A DNA stretch of 64,000 bases from Pyrobaculum islandicum DSM 4184 (GTDB lineage Archaea; Thermoproteota; Thermoprotei; Thermoproteales; Thermoproteaceae), in assembly GCF_000015205.1 (NCBI RefSeq), contig NC_008701.1:1181436-1245435 (forward strand). The letters are read 5' to 3'. Of the stretch, positions 25,556-32,681 are shown piece after piece. The notes under the pieces are model-generated. The model had not been told where the DNA came from, did no database searches, and saw only the letters and a list, made by a program, of their open reading frames with translations. The position numbers and the translations under genes are program-made. Position 1 is the stretch's first letter. Each line of letters starts with the position of its first letter.

Positions 25556-26280
25556 GTGCTTTGGTTTATCTTAACCACTGGGGCTTGCAATCTCAAGTGT
25601 AAATACTGTGGGGGCTCTTTTGACAACAACTACTCCCCCTGGAGGCCCAAGATTACGGCAGGGGAAGTCGTTAATTTCATAGCGCAGAGAGATAGAAAGC
25701 CCATAGTCTTTTTCTACGGCGGCGAGCCTCTACTTAATGTCCAATACATAGTAGACGTCCTAAAGGCTTTGCCCAACGCGCGTTTTGGCATACAGACAAA
25801 CGGAACGTTTGTGAGAAGGCTCCCGCCCGAAATCTGGCAGAGGTTCTCCACTGTCCTCCTCTCCATAGACGGGCCTCCGGAAGTCACTGATTACTATAGA
25901 GGGCCTGGGGTGTATAAAAGAGTGGTAGAGGCTTTGAAATGGCTTAAAGACGATGTGAGGTGTAAGTGTAAAATCGTGGCGAGGATGACTGTTGCGAAGA
26001 GGTCGGATATATATAGAGACGTCACCCACCTCTTAGCCCTCGGCTTTGATGCAGTACATTGGCAACTAAATGTCATATGGACAGACGAGTGGACACCCCG
26101 CGAGTTTTTAAATTGGGCCGAAGAGAGCTACCTCCCCGGCGTTAAAAAGCTGAGAGATCTCTTTCTCGCGGAGGCCGAGAGGGGAAGGGTGTTGGAAGTG
26201 ATCCCCATCCTCGGCATATATAGAGCCCTTTTGATAAGACCCTACAGCTGGGTTCCCTGCGGGGCGGGGAGGTACGCCTT
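25556..26280 (+). pseudogene. Radical SAM/SPASM peptide-modifying enzyme, 5' part, interrupted by a TnpB element
   Basis: N-terminal ~240 residues of a radical SAM protein: ILTTGACNLKCKYCGGSF (CxxxCxxC at 11-18), FYGGEPLLN, GIQTNGTF, LLSIDGPPE, and VPCGAGRYA where the SPASM domain starts. A TATA (CATAAATAAA, 25529-25538) fits GTG 25556. At 26280, just after GGTACGCCTT, the frame leaves the family sequence. The SPASM half resumes at 28577, 2.3 kb on. Overall order and the TEVIP terminus resemble the archaeal AF1577-type putative peptide-modifying enzymes. The truncated product keeps the SAM cluster but lacks the auxiliary clusters. Confidence 0.88.
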
Positions 26281-26368
26281 GACAGCGCGATCGAGACGGT
26301 TTATGTCAATGGTAACAACGGCCTTTGGCTCCACCAACGCTGTCTCGCGAGCGAACTCGATAACCTAA

Positions 26369-26394
26369 CACGCAAACTATTGCTTGTTTGCGTG
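26369..26394. repeat. Perfect 9-bp hairpin at the TnpB break
   Basis: CACGCAAAC-tattgctt-GTTTGCGTG. It abuts the point where the inverted TnpB fragment stops matching (after DRLLT), so it may mark the recombination junction or an element end. Confidence 0.65.
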
Positions 26395-26579
26395 AGAAGT
26401 CTGTCTAGCTTCTCCGTCGTGAGTCTGGGCTCCTCCTGCCCCGTAACCTCTTTCAACAACCTTCTGACGTACTCCTCAACGGCCAAGTGCATTCTTGTCA
26501 CAAGGTCAAGGACGTCCGGCCGTTCCTCGACGAGGCGCCAGGGGATTCTGATCTTCAGTGTTCGGTAGGCTTGGCTCAT
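26383..26579 (-). pseudogene. tnpB: TnpB N-terminal fragment (family A), inverted
   Basis: From ATG 26579 the minus strand encodes AYRTLKIRIPWRLVEERPDV...EEYVRRLLKEVTGQEEPRL...DRLLT, ~62 residues matching the N-terminus of the intact copy (AYRTLRIEIPWKLIEERPDV) at roughly 80% by eye. It then breaks off. The missing remainder begins at the same codon at which the relic at 139-805 starts. Confidence 0.85.
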
Positions 26580-26770
26580 ATGCGTAAAGGGCGTGGGGGA
26601 GAAAAGCTAGGTGTTGAGACTCCGTTGTGGGCGGGTAGGGCGCCGGTCTTGGGGAAGCTGTCGCTGGGTAAACGGGGAAGCCGCGATCAATATCCGCCAG
26701 GCGGCGTCTGCAATGTATGCGGTAGCTTCACACCTCCCCCGCCACATGCGCGAAAAAGCCAGAGACGCCC

Positions 26771-26856
26771 TTTCAACTATTTCGACTCACCTGCCTGACA
26801 GCGACGACGTAAGGCAGGTGAACCGAGGGAGTTGAAATTGTGAAAGGACTACGTTA
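26771..26856. repeat. Long imperfect palindrome in the element's left part
   Basis: The core TCACCTGCCT (26787-26796) pairs perfectly with AGGCAGGTGA (26812-26821). Outer arms CCTTTCAACTATTTCGAC and GTTGAAATTGTGAAAGG extend it imperfectly. This is possibly a left-end hairpin or an operator. No CRISPR-like repetition is present. Confidence 0.55.
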
Positions 26857-27149
26857 GAGGTGTGGGTGGGTTAAAAACGAGTTTGTTCTATTGTGGTTTT
26901 CACCATAAGCGCCGCCAACATTGCAATTATCGGCACTGGTATGAACAACGCGAGGGGCGGCGTATGACGCCGGCGGGTGTCAACACGTTGCTAGCGACGG
27001 CAACAGCCCTAGTGGCGGCGGAGGTCAACAACATGGCCGGCACGCGTCTCTCAACGTCGGCGCCGTGGGTTTGTCTTGTAAAACTTTTGGCCTGCCCCCA
27101 TGCGCCTTTTATAACCAACAGAGATTTCAGCCACTCCACATACAAGGCC

Positions 27150-28397
27150 ATGTACGCATACAGAACGCTGAGGATAGAAATCCCCTGGAAACTCATCGAA
27201 GAGCGGCCAGACGTCTTAGACCTAGTGACGCGTATGTATTTAGCCGTCGGGGAATATGTAAAGAGACTGCTTAAGGAGTTGACGGGGCAAGAGGAGCCGA
27301 AGCTAACTACGGAGGAGCTAGACCGCCTGCTTACTCCCGAGAAGCGGGAGTTGGCGTGCAAGATCATTGAAGAGACCTTTCCCAGGTACGGGCTTGGGAG
27401 GGCTCTTGTGAGATATTCCAAGTTTCTCTGGCGCGACGTGGCGTTCTACCGGGCAATCCCCCTCGACGTCCAACTGAGGGCCGAAAACGAGAGAGACGTG
27501 AGTACGGCGGTCTTTGTCGACCTAAAGAGTGGCGTCGTTAGAGTGCGTAAGCTCGGCATACCGCCTTTCGCCGTCGAGTTGAAAAAGAGCGACATCTCTT
27601 GGATTAGGCGAAGGTTGGAGGAGGGCGCCAGACTCAAGTTGGCGTTTCTTGGCGTTGAAAAGAGAAATGGTGAGAAGCCGACCTATGGAAGACTCTACGT
27701 TGCTCTTGTCTTCGCCAGAGAGGTGACGCCAGTAGAGCCCAGAGGTATTGTAGTTGTTGATGTAAACAGGTTGGATCACGGCATAATGGTGGGTGTTGTA
27801 AAAGACGGCAAGATTGTCAAGCGGAAGAGGCTACCCGACGAACGCGCGGTGAGGAAGCTGAGAAAACTCCACGAAGAGATAAGTCGCCTTGAGGAGCGGG
27901 CCGCCAAAGAGGCGGATCCCGCTAGAAGGGGTCAGCTTGAGGACAAAGTTAATCGTCTCAAGTCCAAACGGTATAGGAAGATCCGCGACGTCGTAGCGCG
28001 GATCGCAAAGGAGATAATCGAGCTCGCCAGACAGAACAACGCCGCCGTCGTGGTGGATACGATAGAGGAGAAGACGTATTCGGCGAGGAAGCAGAGTGGC
28101 GAAAGCGGCGATAGGAAACACCTCTACGACGGGCTTGGCCAGCTGAGGAAGCGCCTACAAGCGCTAGCGCAATGGTACGGGCTGCCGTATATGGAGGTGC
28201 GTCTCTATAGTACAAAGTGTCCAAGGTGTGGTGCGAAGATGGTGGAGGAAAGAAAGCGCATAATGCGTTGCCCCTCCTGTGGCTTCAGCGATACACGCGA
28301 CAACATCCCGCTACTCTGGGCCAAGAGGAGGTACTGGGAAATCCTCCAGAAGATAAAACAACCTGTTTTTTCGCCCATCAAACTTTTAACCTCGTAA
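27150..28397 (+). CDS. tnpB: TnpB RNA-guided nuclease, apparently intact (family A)
   Basis: 415 residues. The WED/REC-like N-terminus AYRTLRIEIPWKLIEERPDV is followed by RuvC-I IVVVDVNRLDHG (Asp), a charged bridging helix (RLEERAAKEADPARRGQLED), RuvC-II AAVVVDTIEEKTY (Glu), the zinc ribbon TKCPRCGAKMVEE...RCPSCGF, and RuvC-III SDTRDNIP (Asp). All three catalytic acids and four Cys are present. ATG 27150 aligns with the other copies. The frame is open upstream to 26862, but that part is not conserved. TTTTATAAC at about 27108-27116 may be its promoter. TnpB cuts DNA next to a TAM, guided by RNA made from its own 3' end. Confidence 0.9.
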   Translation: MYAYRTLRIEIPWKLIEERPDVLDLVTRMYLAVGEYVKRLLKELTGQEEPKLTTEELDRLLTPEKRELACKIIEETFPRYGLGRALVRYSKFLWRDVAFYRAIPLDVQLRAENERDVSTAVFVDLKSGVVRVRKLGIPPFAVELKKSDISWIRRRLEEGARLKLAFLGVEKRNGEKPTYGRLYVALVFAREVTPVEPRGIVVVDVNRLDHGIMVGVVKDGKIVKRKRLPDERAVRKLRKLHEEISRLEERAAKEADPARRGQLEDKVNRLKSKRYRKIRDVVARIAKEIIELARQNNAAVVVDTIEEKTYSARKQSGESGDRKHLYDGLGQLRKRLQALAQWYGLPYMEVRLYSTKCPRCGAKMVEERKRIMRCPSCGFSDTRDNIPLLWAKRRYWEILQKIKQPVFSPIKLLTS

Positions 28398-28576
28398 GTT
28401 TTCCTCTTCCATGAGCCAATTTCCCCGGCCCTGGGGGCACGGCCGATCTGTTGCGCCCGTACACACGGGCACGGCCGTGCCCCTCTCGCCTCCGCCCCGC
28501 CCGTTAAGGGCGTCTGGCGGAGACGGGCCCCGAGCCCCCGGAGGAGGGCCGGGCGCCGCTCTTTGGAAGGGGGCAC
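28370..28576 (+). ncRNA. Candidate omega-RNA / right end, family A copy 4
   Basis: Overlaps the last codons of the intact tnpB and continues 180 nt past the stop. Paired GC-rich arms (GGGCACGGCC/GGCCGTGCCC, CGCCTCCGCC/GGCGGAGACG, GGGGCTCGG/CCGAGCCCC) form a plausible long folded scaffold. The guide would start immediately after the right end, at or near 28577, and so would read radical SAM gene sequence. Confidence 0.55.
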
Positions 28577-28954
28577 GGTACGCCTTTGCCATAAACACAG
28601 CGTTTTTGCCATAAATACAGATGGGAGGATTCTCCACTGCCCCATTGCAGTTTCGGAAAAGTGGGCTACCGCCGGCCACATAAAGACTGGGCTCAACGGC
28701 GTGGCGCCACGCCTAAAGGACAAGTGTTTCTTCTGCGAATATAGACACGTCTGCGGCGGCCGTTGTCTTTATACTCACTATGAGAACTACTGGGGCGAGG
28801 AGGGCTTTGATGCAGTATGTATGGTAACGAAAAAGACGATTAAAATATTGGAAGAGGAGGCCCCCGGCTGAAGAGACTTGTCAACGCCGGGGTAGTAGAG
28901 GAGGAGCGGTTAGAATACGACCCTCTTTTAGATTCCACAGAAGTTATACCATGA
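28577..28954 (+). pseudogene. Radical SAM/SPASM enzyme, 3' part (SPASM domain)
   Basis: Resumes the interrupted gene: VFAINTDGRILHCPIAVSE, KCFFCEYRHVCGGRCLY (SPASM auxiliary-cluster cysteines), then IKILEEEAP. Two more lesions follow. A 20-bp imperfect tandem repeat (28581-28600/28601-28620) shifts the frame right after the junction. At 28862-28868 the C run appears one base short: the frame stops at 28871, whereas the +1 reading continues LKRLVNAGVVEEERLEYDPL to STEVIP and a stop at 28954, the expected family C-terminus. Confidence 0.85.
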
Positions 28955-29016
28955 CGAAGTAGATATTACTTCGGGATTATACACATAAATTTAATTATCT
29001 ACTTCCCAGAGAAGAC
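28955..29016 (+). promoter_or_regulatory. Promoter of micro-ORF with short hairpin
   Basis: GAAGTA-gatat-TACTTC (28956-28972) is a small inverted repeat. AAATTTAATT (28988-28997) is a TATA centred ~24-25 nt before ATG 29017. Confidence 0.4.
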
Positions 29017-29064
29017 ATGCCCTGTAAGAAAAAGAAATCTGAAAACAAAGGCGAAACAAAATAG
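29017..29064 (+). CDS. Leaderless 15-codon micro-ORF, possible peptide
   Basis: Encodes MPCKKKKSENKGETK, one Cys and seven Lys. It was noticed because a TATA sits at exactly the leaderless distance seen for real genes here and because it follows the remains of a radical SAM/SPASM peptide-modifying gene, whose substrates are usually short peptides encoded next door. It has no leader-like region and is much shorter than known precursors, so it could be chance or the start of a decayed gene. Confidence 0.3.
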   Translation: MPCKKKKSENKGETK

Positions 29065-29256
29065 CTCCCCATAGAAAAAGTTCTCGAAATTTCCCCCATT
29101 TTTATGGAGAGAGTCTCCAGAAGCCGGTTGGAAAGCGGTTGGAACGGGCACTGTACTCCACAATTGAGAGTTACATGGAGGGAGGGGCGGTGAAGAGAGT
29201 CGCGACGCGGAGACGGCTACTAGAAAAATTTATTATGGAGAGGTAATATGTGACTT
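29065..29256 (+). promoter_or_regulatory. Spacer and pdxS promoter
   Basis: No gene seen. ATTTATTATG at 29228-29237 is centred about 24 nt before ATG 29257, giving a leaderless pdxS-pdxT transcript. Confidence 0.5.
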
Positions 29257-30273
29257 ATGATCGGAGAGGTGTACACCCAGCTGGAGAAGATCAGGGACTT
29301 CTTCTACGGCCTTGCCGAGGTGAGAGATAGGCTTAGGGAGGCGGGGGTGACCTGGCCCAAGCCTCTCCCCGAGGCCGAGGTGGGGACTGTCAGAGTTAAG
29401 ATAGGCCTCCCGGCGATGCTCAGGCGGGGAGTCATCATGGACGTCACCAACGTCGAACAAGCACAAATAGCAGAAGAGGCGGGCGCCGTGGGCGTCATGG
29501 TATTGGACAAGCTTCCCTACGACGTGAGAAAGGCCGGGGGCGTCGCCAGGATGGCAGACGTGAAGGTGATAGAGGAGGTCATGAGCCACATCACCATCCC
29601 GGTCTCGGCTAAGGTGAGGATCGGCCACTACTACGAGGCCGTGATCCTACAGGAGATTGGGGTGGACCTCATAGACGAGTCAGAGGTCCTCACGCCTGTG
29701 GACGAACAACATCACATAAACAAGTGGGCCTTCGCGGTGCCCTTCGTCAACGGGTGCCGCGAGCTGTGCGAGGCGCTGAGGAGGATATCCGAGGGCGCCT
29801 CAATGATTAGGTCCAAGGGCGAGGCGGGGACGGGCAACGTAAGCGAGGCCGTGAAACACTTCAAGGCTCTATACGGGGCAATAGAGGAGCTGTCGGCCGC
29901 GCTGAGAGCCGGGGACGAGGAGAAGATCAGGGACTACGCCAGGAGGTGCCAAGCCCCAATAGAGCTGACAGCCCTCACGGCGAGGCTCGGGAGACTCCCC
30001 GTGGTGACCTTCGCCGCCGGCGGAATAGCGACGCCGGCAGACGCTGCGTTGATGATGTGGCTCGGGGCAGACGGGATATTCGTCGGTAGCGGCATATTCA
30101 AAAGTCAAGACCCCAGAGAAAGGGCGGAGGCCATCGTGCTGGCGACAGCCTACTGGGACGACCCGGAGAAGGTGGTGGAGGCCCAGAGGATGGTCAGCGA
30201 GAAAAGCGCCATGATGGGCATAGACATCAAAACGCTGAAGCCCGAGGAACTCCTCCAAGTAAGAGGAGTATGA
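29257..30273 (+). CDS. pdxS: Pyridoxal 5'-phosphate synthase, lyase subunit
   Basis: Builds PLP from ribose 5-phosphate, glyceraldehyde 3-phosphate and ammonia supplied by PdxT. 338 residues, slightly longer than the usual ~295 owing to an N-terminal extension and a ~25-residue insertion after the second lysine. (beta/alpha)8 barrel with [20 protein letters not shown], the two active lysines in [10 protein letters not shown] and [12 protein letters not shown], and the phosphate loop [12 protein letters not shown]...[11 protein letters not shown]. The C-terminal residues overlap pdxT by 4 nt. Confidence 0.96.
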
Positions 30274-30878
30274 AGGCAGGTGTCTTAGCCCTCCAGGGCG
30301 ACGTAGAGGAGCATATACAAGCCTTTAAGAAGGCGGCTCAAGAGCTGGGTATATCTATAGAGGTGATACAGGTAAAAAAGCCGCAGGACCTCAAGGAAAT
30401 CGCAACTTTGGCTATACCTGGAGGCGAGTCGACGACAATAGGAGCCCTTGCCAAGAGGACCGGCCTCCTAGACGCCCTCAGAGATGCCATCAAGGAGGGG
30501 CTCCCGACTCTGGGCACTTGCGCCGGCGCGATTTTCCTCGCCAAGGAGGTGAGAGATTCGGTAGTCGGCGAGACTAAACAGCCGATTCTTGGGCTTATGG
30601 ACATAGCCGTTGTTAGAAATGCCTTTGGCCGACAGAGGGAGTCTTTCGAAGTGGATTTACAAGTGGGAGAACTTGGGACTGTGAGAGCCGTCTTTATAAG
30701 AGCTCCAGCTTTTATAAAGGCTTGGGGAGATGCAAGACTAGCCGCCCCCCTCAAACACCCGGAGTTAGGCCAGATATACGCTGCCGCCTTCCAAGGCCAC
30801 ATGGTGGCCACGGCCTTCCACCCTGAGCTATCTACTACTGTGGTGCATAAATATATGCTCAATTTAGCAAAGAAATAG
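30270..30878 (+). CDS. pdxT: Pyridoxal 5'-phosphate synthase, glutaminase subunit
   Basis: Class I glutaminase that feeds ammonia to PdxS. 202 residues. [15 protein letters not shown] at the start, [11 protein letters not shown], nucleophile [10 protein letters not shown] (Cys84), and the His-Glu pair in FHPELS near 183. ATG 30270 overlaps the pdxS stop (ATGA), so the two subunits are translated together. Confidence 0.96.
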
Positions 30879-30908
30879 TCGTTATTAATTTTCGTAGTAG
30901 AGTAATTT

Positions 30909-32120
30909 GTGAAGCCAGAGCTCTGTATAAAGTGCAGAGGGGGTAGATACCTCTGTGGCTTGTCTTACTGCCCTCTTCTTGTAAGACAGCTAGCGGCGCC
31001 TTTTAGGATAAAAATTTCGAGAGAGCTATCTGGCTCAAGCCCGCCGTCTGTCTTTGTTGGGAGAGTTGGATATCCAAAAGTTAGGATCTACCCCTCCGCC
31101 CCGCCCGAGCTCGGGGACACCTCGCTATATGAAGACCCAAGGAGGTGGCTTGAGATCCCTCTGGAAAAGTTCATCGCCATGCGTCTCTCCCTATATCGGG
31201 GCGGCTTGGAGATCCGCGTAGACAACGCGGCTGACCCTCCGAGGTCTCTTCAGGAGATCCAGCTGATCGCCCTCTCCGAGAGACCTGTAGATGTCGATCT
31301 ACGTTTTAGAAGAGAGCCGAGGGGGGTATATTTAAGTGAGTACGCCCCGCCAATGGGGCCCGCCGCGCCTCTCGCCGAATTTAAAACAGAGGGATCGCCG
31401 AAGTTGCCGAAGTCAGCCGAGAAGGCATACAGCGATTTCGACCTAGACGCCAGAGAGGCGGTTTTGACGCTGTACAGGTCGGGGTTTGACATGGGCTACA
31501 TATCTAGAGCCCTCAGCGTCGGGGCCCTGGGAACCCGGCGGCGGAGGAGGCTCGTGCCGACGAGGTGGGCCATCACGGCGGTGGACAAGATAGTGTCTGA
31601 CCACCTAGTGGAGAAGATCAAAGAGTTCGACACGGTGGACGGCTACTACCTCTACCTGAGGAGAGCCCCCGGCAACCTTTTCCTCGTGATACTGGCCCCC
31701 TCGAGGTGGGCTTATGAATGGGGAGAGGCCTTTGAGCCAGGCACCGTGTGGAACCCCGGGCCTGGCCTCGCAGTTGAGACAGATTACGAGCTGTATCGTG
31801 GCAGAGACGACTACCCGGAGATCGGCGGTTGTTACTACGCAGCTAGGCTTGCTGTAGCTGAGGCGCTGTACCGCATGAGGAGACAGGCGGCGGTGGTGGC
31901 GTGGAGAGAAGTATATACAGGATTTACAACTCCCGTCGGCGTGTGGTGGGTAAGAGAAAACGTGCGGGAGGCCCTCCGTAGCGAGCCAGCCCGTTTCGAC
32001 ACGCTTGAAGACGCGCTCTACGCCGCATCTACCCTCATGAAGATACCGATAGAAAAGTGGCTCTCCGCCTCTAGACTAGTCCATATTTTAAGATCTAGGC
32101 TTTTTGGCGAAAGCCAATAG
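30909..32120 (+). CDS. nreA: Archaeal DNA-repair protein NreA (DUF650/651)
   Basis: Member of the archaeal Nre family, linked genetically to repair of DNA damage and, in other archaea, to PCNA. 403 residues. N-terminal Cys motif CIKCRGGRYLCGLSYCPLL, and the DUF650/651 segments GRVGYPKVRIYP, ALGTRRRRRLVPTRWAITAVD and YLYLRRAPGNLFLVIL. The C-terminus HILRSRLFGESQ could be a degenerate PCNA-binding tail, which I infer only from family knowledge. The start is GTG 30909, ~23 nt after TTATTAATTTTC. It overlaps the convergent methyltransferase by 33 nt. Confidence 0.88.
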   Translation: MKPELCIKCRGGRYLCGLSYCPLLVRQLAAPFRIKISRELSGSSPPSVFVGRVGYPKVRIYPSAPPELGDTSLYEDPRRWLEIPLEKFIAMRLSLYRGGLEIRVDNAADPPRSLQEIQLIALSERPVDVDLRFRREPRGVYLSEYAPPMGPAAPLAEFKTEGSPKLPKSAEKAYSDFDLDAREAVLTLYRSGFDMGYISRALSVGALGTRRRRRLVPTRWAITAVDKIVSDHLVEKIKEFDTVDGYYLYLRRAPGNLFLVILAPSRWAYEWGEAFEPGTVWNPGPGLAVETDYELYRGRDDYPEIGGCYYAARLAVAEALYRMRRQAAVVAWREVYTGFTTPVGVWWVRENVREALRSEPARFDTLEDALYAASTLMKIPIEKWLSASRLVHILRSRLFGESQ

Positions 32121-32636
32121 TAGGGGGAATCTCCTCTCTATAAAAACTTCGAACTCTGCGCTAAGCACATCCTGCAGACAGCGGATGGTGCAACCATGGC
32201 TCCCCACGAGGGGGAGCCTCGCTTGGTCTGTCTCCACCACGATGAAGAAACCGCCGGGCTTTAGCACTCTCTTAACCTCGCGTAGAGAGGGGCCGTGCTC
32301 GCCCCAGTGGTGTAGAGTAAAGAGCGCCACTGCGGCGTTAAAGACCTCGTCCCTAAAGGGGAGGAAAAAGCTCACACCTGCTACACTTACTGACTTGGCT
32401 CGGGACCTCTTAAGCATGTCAGGAGAGGCGTCTATCCCCACGGCGTCGTAGCCGGCGCTAGACAGCTTCCTAAGGAGGACTCCGACGCCAGGCCCCACCT
32501 CTAGCACCCGGCCGCCATGAGGTACCAACCTCTCCACCGCCTTGTAGGTGGCGCCATATGCCCATTCAAACACGCCTAGAGACACCAACAAACTGTAGAA
32601 GGCGGAAGAGAGGGGCCCGAACCTTTCAAATTTCAC
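32088..32636 (-). CDS. Class I SAM-dependent methyltransferase
   Basis: 182 residues with SAM-binding motif I VLEVGPGVGVLLRKL, acidic motif AVGIDASPDML and motif IV-like NAAVALFTLHHW...REVKRVLKPGGFF (Methyltransf_11 type). Substrate unknown: such small enzymes act on quinones, lipids or small molecules. The start is GTG 32636, from a TATA (32656-32668) shared with the trehalose gene. The 3' ends of this gene and nreA overlap. Confidence 0.85.
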   Translation of the reverse strand: MKFERFGPLSSAFYSLLVSLGVFEWAYGATYKAVERLVPHGGRVLEVGPGVGVLLRKLSSAGYDAVGIDASPDMLKRSRAKSVSVAGVSFFLPFRDEVFNAAVALFTLHHWGEHGPSLREVKRVLKPGGFFIVVETDQARLPLVGSHGCTIRCLQDVLSAEFEVFIERRFPLLLAFAKKPRS

Positions 32637-32655
32637 ACGCCATAGGGGAAACCTT

Positions 32656-32668
32656 CATATATATTTTT
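32656..32668. promoter_or_regulatory. Single TATA shared by methyltransferase and trehalose genes
   Basis: CATATATATTTTT lies between GTG 32636 (minus) and GTG 32682 (plus), 46 nt apart, and is ~22-24 nt from each: the same geometry as at 18287, 22273 and 47418. Confidence 0.65.
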
Positions 32669-32681
32669 GCCCTGTGGTAAT

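Larger units (their letters stand above)
26281..28576 (+). mobile_element. TnpB-only element (family A) inserted in the radical SAM gene
   Basis: A ~2.3-kb insert lies between two copies of GGTACGCCTT (26271-26280 and 28577-28586). It holds an inverted fragment of a TnpB N-terminus (26383-26579), hairpins (26369-26394, 26787-26821), an intact tnpB (27150-28397) and a right end/omega-RNA region to ~28576. There is no TnpA of either the HUH (IS605) or serine (IS607) type, so it could not move by itself. Both the 10-bp repeat and the composite left side suggest more than one event. Confidence 0.75.

Noticed and set aside
26611-26835. A 74-residue frame inside the TnpB element as a possible TnpA or accessory protein.
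   Set aside because: No HUH, Tyr or Ser-recombinase motif; it overlaps the palindrome.
26768-26856. GTTGAAATTGTGAAAG looked like a CRISPR repeat end.
   Set aside because: It occurs once with an imperfect inverted partner, with no regularly spaced direct repeats. No CRISPR array was found in the window.
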